Assembly (NCBI GenBank): GCA_964412845.1
Contig: CAYPQM010000086.1
Coordinates: forward strand, 1 to 28,862
Direction: 5' to 3'
Source: JAWWPY01 sp964412845
GTDB lineage: Bacteria > Actinomycetota > Actinomycetes > Streptosporangiales > Streptosporangiaceae
Length of the DNA: 28,862 nt
This document shows, in pieces, positions 16,374 to 22,917 of the stretch. Both the position numbers and the translations under genes were made by a program. The stretch's first letter is position 1; every line of letters starts with the position of its first letter. The notes below the pieces were generated by a model that saw only the letters and a list, made by a program, of their open reading frames with translations, was not told where the DNA came from and did no database searches.

Positions 16374-16884
16374 CTCTGCGCCTCCTGTCGCCTGTTGCCT
16401 GTGCTGCGCCACACGCGACCGGAGTCCGTGTGAACCACGAGCCGCGGGCGGGGCGGGCCCGCACCGTGCCTGCCGCTCCCCGTCACGCAGGCCATTCCGC
16501 CAGCTTCGCATAACGGCACGCGTGAAAGGACTCACAGTTACCCACGCGCTTGTAATTCACGCCGGATCAAGAGGTGCTCGCTGTTGAATTCCCGTGATAT
16601 GTACCGCGTGACCAGCCGCTACGGCTGATGCGGCTAGCCAGGGGGCTGCTGTGTTATGGCGAGGACTGGAGGCCGGCGCGTTACTGCCACAAAGCCTTGA
16701 CGTCCTGTTCGGCCGGGTGGCCATCGATGTGATCGCGGGCGTTCCAGGCGCTAAGGATGAGCAGCGCCCGCCGCAGCCGCCGCCCCGACTGACGCGGACA
16801 TGTGAAGAGCACCGGCAGAGTCTTATGAGCGGCCAGACGGTGTCAGGGGTGTGCGGGCCCGCACGCGGGTGCGATGCGGGGGTT

Positions 16885-16909
16885 ATCCCCCCGGTGATAT
16901 CGGGGGGAT
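16885..16909. promoter_or_regulatory. Perfect inverted repeat ATCCCCCCG-N7-CGGGGGGAT
   Basis: The 9-bp arms at 16885-16893 and 16901-16909 are exact complements around GTGATAT. Runs of C and G inside A/T ends recall operators of the CsoR/RcnR metal-sensor class, but no such regulator is in the window, so binding is speculative. It could also be an RNA hairpin. Confidence 0.45.
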
Positions 16910-16927
16910 CCCTGATGGACTTGCGAT

Positions 16928-16942
16928 GTATCGCGTCGATAC
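16928..16942. promoter_or_regulatory. Palindrome GTATCG-CGT-CGATAC
   Basis: A perfect 15-bp interrupted palindrome, 19 bases downstream of the first inverted repeat, followed by a further partial half-site (CCGTCGAT). The size fits a dimeric repressor operator, but the regulator is unknown. Confidence 0.4.
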
Positions 16943-17050
16943 CGTCGATCACGTGTCGCTGTTCGCAACGAGAGACAAAACGAAGAGGCCCTCGGCGGCG
17001 GTGGCCCCGCCGGGTGCGGCGTCACCGGCTGGCCGCCCTGGCGTGTTCCG

Positions 17051-18541
17051 GTGACGGCCGTCGTGTGGGCGCTGACCGCGGCCGTCCTCTACGGAACCGG
17101 TGCCGCGCTGCAGCAGCGCCAGGCCGCTGCGACGCCCAGCCAGGCGGCCGGCCGGCCCCGGCTGCTCCTGCTGCTGGTGCGGCGCCCGTGGTGGCTGCTC
17201 GGCATCGGCGTCGAGCTCGGCGGATTCGCCACCCACGCGGTCGCGCTGCGCACCGGCCCGCTGACGATGGTGCAGATGCTGGTCGCCTCGTCCCTGCTGT
17301 TCAGCGTGGCCACGGTCCGGCTGTGGTCGGGCCGCCGGCTGGGCTGGACCGCCTGGGCCGCGGTCCTGGCCGTCATCGCCGGCATCGCCTCGTTCGTCGC
17401 GCTGGCCGCGCCCGCCGGCGGTGACGCGAGTGTCCCGGTGTCCGGGCATGCCGGGCTGGCCGCCGCGTGCCTGGCCACCTGCGCGGTCCCGCTCGCCGCC
17501 GCCGGCCTCGCTGCCGCCGGCAGCCGCCGCGCGGTCCTGCTGGCCGTGGCCGCCGGGCTGGCCGACGCCGGGATAGCTGTCGTGACCATGGCGTTCTCGC
17601 ATGTCGTCAGTGGCGGGCTGACCGGCATGGCCGGCTCCTGGGCGACCTACGCCCTGATGCTGGGCGGTCCGTGCTCGCTGCTGCTGACGCAGACCGCGTA
17701 CCAGGCGGGGCGACCGATGATCACCCTGCCCGCCATCGCTGTGATCACCCCGGTGGCCAGCCTGGCCGCGGGCGACCTGCTGCTCGGCGAGTCGGCCCAG
17801 CTCGGCGTCCTGAGCGGGGCAGTTGCGGCCCTGGCGGTGTTGGTCACGTCGGCAGGACTCGTGGTGCTCGCCCGGCTGACGACTGAGCAGCCCGGCCCGG
17901 TGAGTGGCCAAGGATCTTCCGTTATCTTGCCTGCCTTTCCGGCGCCCGGCTCACGGTCAGGCCCGCCTGTCGCGTACCTGGGCGGAGGCACGGCCATAGC
18001 TGTTCACCTTGAGCACCGGACGAGCCGGGACCTGGATTTCTTCTTCCATCACCGCAGCGTGGACCTCGACGAGCTGGTCATGAGGCTCTCCGCGGCTGGG
18101 CCGTTCGCGGTCACTGAACGCGCCCCCGGCACGCTGAATGGCGTGTTCTCAGCCACCAGGGTGCAGTTCCTGCACGCGAACGAGGTACGGTCGCAGCGGC
18201 TGCTCGAGCCACCCCAGCAGTTCGACGGGCTTCAGGTCGCGCAGATCAGCGACCTCATGGCGATGAAACTCAAGGTCGTCGGCGATCGCGGCGAGCTGCG
18301 CGACTACTTCGACCTGATGACAATCGAGCAGCGAACCGGCCGCACGGCCGACGAGGGGCTGGCGCTGTTCCTGGCGCGTTTCCAGCCCGAGTTCCCCGAT
18401 CAGGCGCTCAACCACATCGTGCTTGGCCTCGGATACTTCGACGATGTCGATCCAGACGACGCGCTTCCCGTTTCCCGGCAGCAGATCGTGGATTACTGGA
18501 CCCGCAGGCAGCCGGAGATCATCGCCGCCCGCGGCCGCTGA
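17051..18541 (+). CDS. DMT/EamA-like transporter fused in frame to an AbiEii-type nucleotidyltransferase
   Basis: A single 496-residue frame starting at GTG without a clear ribosome site. Residues 1-~280 are nine hydrophobic helices with the layout of actinobacterial DMT-superfamily permeases (start VVWALTAAVLYGTGAALQQR, later FATHAVALRTGPLTMVQMLV and LPAIAVITPVASLAAGDLLL). After a ~25-residue Pro/Gly/Ser linker comes a nucleotidyltransferase domain of the AbiEii/AbiGii toxin family: GGGTAIAVHL (311-320), RDLDFF with D327 and D329 as metal ligands, then ISDLMAMKLKVVGDRGELRD and YFDL, the typical distal part. AbiEii proteins are NTP-dependent toxins in type IV systems, normally soluble and partnered by AbiEi, which is absent. 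The AbiEii N-terminus is shortened at the junction. This is either a real membrane-tethered nucleotidyltransferase or a stop-loss fusion of two neighbours. Confidence 0.82.
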   Translation: MTAVVWALTAAVLYGTGAALQQRQAAATPSQAAGRPRLLLLLVRRPWWLLGIGVELGGFATHAVALRTGPLTMVQMLVASSLLFSVATVRLWSGRRLGWTAWAAVLAVIAGIASFVALAAPAGGDASVPVSGHAGLAAACLATCAVPLAAAGLAAAGSRRAVLLAVAAGLADAGIAVVTMAFSHVVSGGLTGMAGSWATYALMLGGPCSLLLTQTAYQAGRPMITLPAIAVITPVASLAAGDLLLGESAQLGVLSGAVAALAVLVTSAGLVVLARLTTEQPGPVSGQGSSVILPAFPAPGSRSGPPVAYLGGGTAIAVHLEHRTSRDLDFFFHHRSVDLDELVMRLSAAGPFAVTERAPGTLNGVFSATRVQFLHANEVRSQRLLEPPQQFDGLQVAQISDLMAMKLKVVGDRGELRDYFDLMTIEQRTGRTADEGLALFLARFQPEFPDQALNHIVLGLGYFDDVDPDDALPVSRQQIVDYWTRRQPEIIAARGR

Positions 18542-19076
18542 CCAGACTGCCCGATTTGGGAAAAATCACCCGTTTATGTGTCCGAAGGGACTTGAACCTG
18601 GAACCAGGTGAAATTTCCCGGATCGGGGAAAATCATGCCGCCAGAATACGGGACCGCTTCAGGCTGATGTCAGCCCGGTTTGCGGAAGTGTCATGGACTT
18701 GCACATTGGATATCCGCGCGTCTGGCGGCTCGCAGCCTGGCCGGCAGATCCGGCTGCCGCGCCGGCCGGGTGCCCTGCCGTGTAGTGCGGTGCCGGTCGG
18801 CCTGGCCCAGCGTGCAACAGTCGTGTGGCAGGCAGGCAGGCCTGGAGCTGGGTCACCGTCCGTGATCGAGGGTGCGGTACGGCCGACGCGATATCCGCCG
18901 ATCGGTGCGGCTGCGGAGCGCGGGGGCTCAGCCGCCCTGGTTTTGCATAACGAGCCGCTCTGCGCGCCTGCCCCTATCAGGCTGGCCACTGGCAGCAGAT
19001 GCCGAGCCGGCGACATCTGGCTGGGGCGCCTGCCGAGTAAGGTCACCCGCGAGGCGAAATCGATAGGTGGTAACCA
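18542..19076. other. Intergenic region with a tRNA-end-like motif
   Basis: About 535 bases with no gene that I can support. It holds the motif at 18577-18600 and the promoter and ribosome site (AGGTGG, 19065-19070) of the RidA gene. Confidence 0.45.
18577..18600 (-). repeat. tRNA-3'-end-like motif, copy C
   Basis: The minus strand reads CAGGTTCAAGTCCCTTCGGA followed by CACA, like a tRNA T-arm (GGTTCAAGTCCC) plus acceptor strand. The T-stem does not pair properly and no upstream anticodon arm fits, so it is not an intact tRNA gene. It shares TGTGTCCGA with motif B at 22662. It may be the remnant of an integration site. Confidence 0.4.
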
Positions 19077-19079
19077 GTG

Positions 19080-19463
19080 ATGAGACAAGCAGTGTCCACA
19101 GACTCGGCTCCGGCAGCCCTTGGTCCTTACAGCCAGGCGATCATCGCTAACGGATTCGTCTTCTGCTCCGGGACGGCTGGCATCGACCCGGCCACGGGTG
19201 CTGTCGCGGAAGGCATCGAGGCGCAGGCAGAACAAGCCCTCCGCAACCTCGACGCGATCCTGGCTGCCGCCGGGGCGTCCCTCGCGACCGTGGTCAAGAC
19301 CACGATCTTTTACCAGAACGTCGACGACTTCGCCGCGATCAACGCTGTTTATGCCCGCTACATGCCAGAGCCTCCTCCGGCCCGGTCCGCGCCCGCCAAC
19401 GTCAACCTGCCACATGGCCTCCTTATCTCCATCGACGCAATCGCAGTCCTGCCAGCCGCCTAG
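19080..19463 (+). CDS. RidA-family (YjgF/UK114) enamine/imine deaminase
   Basis: A 127-residue protein; ATG 19080 is preferred over the overlapping GTG 19077 because of AGGTGG nine bases upstream. It is a full-length single-domain RidA homologue with the hallmarks ALGPYSQAIIANGFVFCSGT, IEAQAEQALRNLDAILAAAG, VVKTTIFYQNVDDFAAINAV and PARSAPANVNLPHG. The usual substrate-binding arginine of RidA is in this last segment (ARSA). The family hydrolyses reactive enamine/imine intermediates such as 2-aminoacrylate in the cytoplasm as a trimer. No amino-acid degradation genes are next to it, so the specific role is open. It looks intact among decayed neighbours. Confidence 0.92.
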   Translation: MRQAVSTDSAPAALGPYSQAIIANGFVFCSGTAGIDPATGAVAEGIEAQAEQALRNLDAILAAAGASLATVVKTTIFYQNVDDFAAINAVYARYMPEPPPARSAPANVNLPHGLLISIDAIAVLPAA

Positions 19464-19664
19464 CGCTCCGGTATTGCATCCTGGCTTATGGCATCACTCT
19501 GAGTAACGAGCAAGTCAAGATGAATGAGCACCAACCCGCCGATCTGCGTGGTTGCCCCGTTTCGCGCTGGACCTCGAGCGGCCGCGCCGATTTGGGCGTT
19601 CCGTTCGCCCGCGATCATGATCACCGGAGTCTGCTGATGCTGGGCGGGCCCTGCTGGAGCCAGC

Positions 19665-20204
19665 TCAGCCGAATGCGCGGAATGCGAAGTAGACCGCCAT
19701 CCCCACTAAGACGGCTGAACCCAGGGCCAGGAGAAACACATCAAAGACCCGCGGGTCGCCGCCTACGGGGGCGATCGAAGCTGGCCGGCTGGGGTCATAA
19801 ACGATCTGGACCGTCTGACCCTCCTCCTTTCCCGCAGCGCGCGCATAGTCGGTGTAGCCAGCGTTGATCAGATAGCCCGATGCATCGGCGAAAGACACCT
19901 TGACTGTCGTAACCCATCCGGTGAACCCAGAGGGGATGGCGACGTACCGCTCATCGGCACTCACGATGGTCGCGTCCGTGATCCGGCCCTGCTTGCGCAG
20001 GCGGGCAGCTGCCTTCAGCCGTAAGGCTGCCTCCGCTCCGCCCCAGGCGGCGCTCACCACCGACACAGCCGCCGCCGCCAGCAAACCCCCGGCGTTGAGG
20101 ACGATCATCTTCCCGGCCACTAAGATCCATGCCAGGCAGGCCAGGAGGCAAAGCCCAGCCACGGCATAGCCCATCACCCGGCGCAACAACGTCTCGGCCC
20201 CCAC
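19665..20204 (-). CDS. DUF3592-domain membrane protein
   Basis: A 179-residue protein from a GTG start (MGAETLLRRVMG); an internal ATG at MGYAVAG is an alternative and no strong ribosome site decides. Two N-terminal hydrophobic segments (YAVAGLCLLACLAWILVAGK; ILNAGG-like region through AAAAVSVVSAAWGG) and one C-terminal helix (FDVFLLALGSAVLVGMAVYF) flank a ~90-residue DUF3592 beta-rich domain. The latter includes ITDATIVSADERYV, TTVKVSFADASGYLI and VQIVYDPSRPASIAP, the last being the typical GxxVxVxYDPxxP motif. The function of DUF3592 is unknown; it is thought to form a small barrel exposed at a membrane. It is convergent with RidA, and the ~200 bases between them show nothing. Confidence 0.82.
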   Translation of the reverse strand: MGAETLLRRVMGYAVAGLCLLACLAWILVAGKMIVLNAGGLLAAAAVSVVSAAWGGAEAALRLKAAARLRKQGRITDATIVSADERYVAIPSGFTGWVTTVKVSFADASGYLINAGYTDYARAAGKEEGQTVQIVYDPSRPASIAPVGGDPRVFDVFLLALGSAVLVGMAVYFAFRAFG

Positions 20205-20716
20205 TCACAGACCACCCTCCTGCACTCACCACGGAACACCAAGACGATCGAACCCGCAAACCGGGCGCAGCCAGCCCTCGGGTGCCGTTGCTGGCCTGCC
20301 CCGAGCTTTCCGGACGGGGGATCCAATAGGATCTTCACTGGAAAGGACGGGATCGAGTGCCCGGCTGCGGGAGCTGGAGCGCAGGAACCGTGAGCTTGAA
20401 ATGGAATGCGCATTCCTCAGAAAGCAGCGGCATACGACGCCAACCCGGCCGGTAATCCACGCGCTGGCACTGCGCGGCGATACCGCAGGGTCACCGTGCA
20501 AATAGCCGGCCTGGGCTAGAAGGGCCGGCACGCCAACGGTCTTGCAGATCCTGCAGGCGCCGACTCCCCTGCGCGTCAGCGACACATGTCGGCGGCAACA
20601 TTCGAGCGAGGCAGGCGTCAGCAAGACTTCATGCAGCCAGGCGCGAAGCGCGCGCCGGGGATCGCGCGCCGGTTCCCGGGCTTGCACTGGTTCAGCAGCA
20701 CCCTGCCAGGCAGATC
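20205..20716. other. Region of mobile-element debris
   Basis: About 510 bases with no intact gene. It contains an IS3 OrfA relic (about 20338-20505); the rest is unassigned. Confidence 0.5.
20338..20505 (+). pseudogene. IS3-family OrfA relic
   Basis: The plus-strand frame reads LERTGSSARLRELERRNREL then EMECAFLRKQRHTT. The leucine-zipper-like ARLRELERxNxELxxExxFLRK segment is the C-terminal signature of IS3-family OrfA proteins. The helix-turn-helix N-terminus and OrfB are missing. Confidence 0.6.
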
Positions 20717-20914
20717 ATGGGCTCGGAGTTGCCGCGGGAGGCATGGCAATGGGCCCTGGCCAACCAGGCCGATGATGGCAGCCTGCCCAGCGGCAAGCAG
20801 ATCGCTGACCGCTACGGCCGCCACGAACGCTGGGGCCGACTCGTCAAACACGCAGGTAGCATAGGCAAGCTCAGTCACCACGAGAGAACCGCAGACGAGC
20901 AAGTCAGCCCTTAG
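20717..20914 (+). pseudogene. C-terminal remnant of a DUF2637/Spd-type protein from an actinomycete integrative element
   Basis: A 65-residue frame reads ELPREAWQWALANQADDGSL then PSGKQIADRYGRHERWGRLV and KHAG. This AW-WA-ANxxDDGSLPSGxxIAxRYGRHERWGRLVK block is, from memory, the conserved C-terminal region of DUF2637 proteins carried by integrative and conjugative elements of actinomycetes. In those proteins it follows a membrane-spanning N-terminal half, which is absent here. The ATG at 20717 is therefore probably not a genuine start. It indicates that an integrative element once occupied this locus. Confidence 0.55.
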
Positions 20915-21068
20915 CCGCACAGGCAGACGCGCAGACCGTTGCCGGGCACAGGGTTCACTCCGTGGGGCAAGCCTCGTTATCCGGTTGGTTTCCGCGCCGC
21001 AGCTGGAGTCATGATGGCGGCAACTCTTGCGAGATCAGAGAGTCGGTGACAGCAAACGTGGCAACAGG
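20915..21068. other. Unassigned spacer
   Basis: No coding or structural signal is recognised. Confidence 0.4.
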
Positions 21069-21350
21069 TCACGGGGACGAGATCCGCCCGGACAGCCGGG
21101 CAATCAGTGCGGACACCGCCGGGTTGCGTCTGGCCACACGCGCCTCCGATAGGGCTTGGACGACACAGCACCCGCCGACTACGTGTAAGCGCTGCGGTCG
21201 CCCCAGGCCGGGCAGCTGGATCCAGCCCATGCCGTTATCGCCGAGCACGTAGCCCAAGGCAGCGGTGACGGTGTCGAAATGGAACGGGCCTCGTCGGGCC
21301 AGCCGCGGTCACGTTCGCAGTCGGGGCCCGTCGCGCTCGACCCAGACACA
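21069..21350 (-). pseudogene. Unidentified protein relic with an in-frame stop
   Basis: The minus strand reads CVWVERDGPRLRT, a TGA where a tryptophan codon would be expected, then PRLARRGPFHFDTVTAALG, YVLGDNGMGWIQLPGLGRPQ, RLHVVGGCCVVQALSEARVA and RRNPAVSALIARLSGR. The segment after the TGA is well structured (beta strands then two helices) and looks like the C-terminal half of a conserved protein that I cannot name. It has no start of its own. Confidence 0.4.
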
Positions 21351-21352
21351 GG

Positions 21353-21388
21353 TCAGTTGCCCGAGCCGATGATGCTGATGGTGGTCAT
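21353..21388 (-). pseudogene. Truncated start of an F420-dependent NADP reductase-like gene
   Basis: After a good ribosome site (GGAGGAA), the frame reads MTTISIIGSGN and stops at TGA. MxxISIIGSGNM is the nucleotide-binding N-terminus (GxGxM turn) of NADPH-F420 reductase-like proteins. It starts 27 bases after the VOC gene stop, so a former operon VOC-reductase was broken after codon 11, immediately next to the unrelated relic at 21069-21350. Confidence 0.5.
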
Positions 21389-21415
21389 GATGCGTGTTCC
21401 TCCGTCGTGTCTGGG

Positions 21416-21850
21416 TCAGTTGGGCTGTGAGGGTCTTGCCGGCGTGATGGGTTGCGTCGAGAGCGTTGGCCGTGCCGTTGAGGCTTGGCACTTGAGTTCG
21501 AGGTTGTTTCCGGCCGGGTCGCGGATGAACACCGCGTAGTAGTCCGGTGCGTACTCCGGCCACAGCCGAGGCTCGTGGAGGATCTCGGCGCCGGCTGCGG
21601 TGGCGAACTCGTGGCCGAGTCGGACGGTCGCCTCGTCCTCGACCCTGAGCGCAAGGTGGGTCTGGCGACCACCGGGGTCGGTCGCTAGGGAGAAGAACAG
21701 CTGGGCTGGCTGGCCAGGCAGGGCGTACCCGATCAGGGTCGGCGTGTCGAAGGTTCGCGCACCCCCGGCCAGGCTGACGACCTGGTCGTACCAGTCGCCG
21801 ATGGCGTTCAGGTCGTCGACTTGCAGGACGACGTGGTCGAGCAGGGTCAT
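21416..21850 (-). CDS. VOC-family (glyoxalase/bleomycin-resistance-like) protein
   Basis: A 144-residue protein starting MTLLDHVVLQVDDLNAIGDW with a GGAGAGAG ribosome site. It has the paired beta-alpha-beta-beta-beta modules of the vicinal oxygen chelate fold: HVVLQVDDL with the first-module metal-ligand position H, THLALRVEDEATVRLGHEFA in the second module, and a distal acidic residue in FIRDPAGNNLELKC. The last 20 residues (ASTARPTLSTQPITPARPSQ) are a low-complexity tail absent from most members and may be extra sequence read into after a rearrangement. The enzymatic role (isomerase, dioxygenase or drug binding) cannot be assigned. It overlaps an upstream 50-codon frame (ATGA) and was followed by a now-truncated reductase gene. 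Confidence 0.88.
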   Translation of the reverse strand: MTLLDHVVLQVDDLNAIGDWYDQVVSLAGGARTFDTPTLIGYALPGQPAQLFFSLATDPGGRQTHLALRVEDEATVRLGHEFATAAGAEILHEPRLWPEYAPDYYAVFIRDPAGNNLELKCQASTARPTLSTQPITPARPSQPN

Positions 21851-21999
21851 GGGCTCTCTCCAGTCCTTCTGTGGCCCCGCTCTACGGCTGCGGCCTCCCG
21901 TAGCGCCGGGACAACCTCGCTGGCGAACTTCTGGAGGGTCGGGAGGTGGCTGGCGATGGCTTGGGCCATGTTGCCGGGTCTGATGAGTCTGACACGCAT
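21847..21999 (-). pseudogene. 50-codon chimeric remnant upstream of the VOC gene
   Basis: Starts ATG with GGAGG upstream and ends TGA overlapping the VOC ATG. The first residues MRVRLIRPGNMAQAIA resemble the GxGNMAxAI start of F420/NADP-reductase-like proteins. The rest, SHLPTLQKFASEVVPALREA, resembles the C-terminal helix of luciferase-like flavin/F420 monooxygenases. It looks like a deletion that joined the start of one gene to the end of another. It may still be translated and couple VOC expression. Confidence 0.45.
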
Positions 22000-22189
22000 T
22001 GAGTGCCTCCGGTGGGATGGAAACGGGGATCGAACTGGTGGTTCGTGTTTTGGTGGGCGGCGCCGCGATCCGTCCGAGCGTCGGGCGCCCCCCCACCACG
22101 TGTTGTTGCCAGAGTCTGGGTTCTCAGATCAGTGCGCTGACGATCTCGTCGAGGGGCTCGGGTTGGCCGGCGCTGAGCCAGCAGCTCGG
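22000..22189. other. Spacer between IS30 fragment and VOC operon
   Basis: Nothing supportable was found apart from the GGAGG ribosome site serving the 50-codon frame. Confidence 0.4.
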
Positions 22190-22537
22190 CGACCAGCTGC
22201 CGCAGCTCCCGCGAGATCGTCGACGGTGCCTGGCCCAGCTGGCCAGCGACCTGCTGGATGCTCAGGCCCGCGTGCCGCAGGTCAGCGATCTCGATCCGCT
22301 CGTCCTGGGACACGAACCGGCCGCTGATCTCACGCGCGGCCAGCCGGTCCAGCGCAGGCACGAACCGGTCACCTGGCCATGCCGGTAGGTCTTGTAGGCG
22401 CGCGACCAGTTATGGCCCGCCGTCCGGGACACCCCGACCTCCCGGGCCGCGGCCATGATGCTCCACCCGCGGCTGCGCAACTCCATGAACCGCTGACGCT
22501 TGGCCGACTGCGGACGCCGCCCCGGCCCCTTCTTCAC
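22190..22537 (-). pseudogene. IS30-family transposase, N-terminal fragment with frameshift
   Basis: From the GTG at 22537 the minus strand reads VKKGPGRRPQSAKRQRFMEL then RSRGWSIMAAAREVGVSRTA and YKTYRHGQVTG. A 1-base deletion near 22362 shifts the continuation FVPALDRLAAREISGRFVSQ, DERIEIADLRHAGLSIQQVA, GQLGQAPSTISREL into the next frame. This is the standard IS30 N-terminus with its two helix-turn-helix segments. The match ends at SREL, so the DDE catalytic domain is missing. A short non-homologous tail follows, with GQPEPLDEIVSALI and stop in another frame. It is not capable of transposition as it stands. Confidence 0.75.
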
Positions 22538-22620
22538 ACGACGCAACGATGACAACACAACCCCCAAGAATCTCGGAAGTTGTTGCGACCGTCCCTAGAA
22601 ACCGCCGGGCCGAAATCAGT

Positions 22621-22647
22621 GTTCGCCCGAGCGAAACTCGGGCGAAC
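22621..22647. terminator. Perfect 11-bp hairpin
   Basis: GTTCGCCCGAG (22621-22631), loop CGAAA, CTCGGGCGAAC (22637-22647). The compact stem with a five-base loop would be a stable terminator-type hairpin, lying about 270 bases beyond the permease stop. It could equally be a recombinase arm site beside motif B. No U-tract follows on either strand. Confidence 0.45.
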
Positions 22648-22661
22648 ATATCCCAAAGGGT

Positions 22662-22697
22662 TGTGTCCGAGGGGGGATCGACCCCGTATCCCCACAT
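22662..22697 (+). repeat. tRNA-T-arm-like motif, copy B
   Basis: TGTGTCCGAGGGGGGATCGA followed by CCCCGTATCCCCACAT. It matches copy A (9522-9554) at 30 of 34 aligned positions, all four differences being transitions. It sits 14 bases after the 11-bp hairpin. Confidence 0.5.
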
Positions 22698-22917
22698 TGC
22701 TCTATCTGCTATAGCGCCGAGATCAATCTCTAGCACCGAGGAGCTTTCGTGTAAGGACTTATGCTCCCTAACGTGCAGAAACGCCGCCTGCGATATGCGG
22801 CCGCAGCGGCCAACCAGTTCGCGGTCGGCCGCCGCGTCCCCGGCGGCGTCACCCCGCCGAGATGTCCGCGCTCCTGACCGTCTGACCCCGCGCCGGGGCG
22901 TAACAAATACCGCTGGG

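Larger units (their letters stand above)
16374..17050. other. Long intergenic region upstream of the transporter fusion
   Basis: About 680 bases with no supportable gene. Two marked palindromes (16885-16909 and 16928-16942) lie 110-165 bases before the next start. A minus-strand frame ending near 16680 reads RALLILSAWNARDHIDGHPA then EQDVKALWQ and could be a relic tail, unidentified. Confidence 0.45.
22538..22917. other. Non-coding region downstream of the ABC permease
   Basis: About 380 bases between the convergent ends; it holds the hairpin 22621-22647 and motif B at 22662-22697. TCTAGGGACGGTCGCAACAA (minus strand, around 22574-22598) may be the outer end of the IS30 element, but the partner repeat is lost. 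Confidence 0.4.

Noticed and set aside
16651..17424. 257-codon plus-strand frame overlapping the transporter start
   Set aside because: Its second half is the arginine-rich frame-shifted shadow of the transporter, and the first half shows no domain or ribosome site.
18577..18660. tRNA gene on the minus strand
   Set aside because: The T-loop-like sequence is present, but the T-stem pairs poorly and no D-arm, anticodon arm or acceptor partner can be placed.
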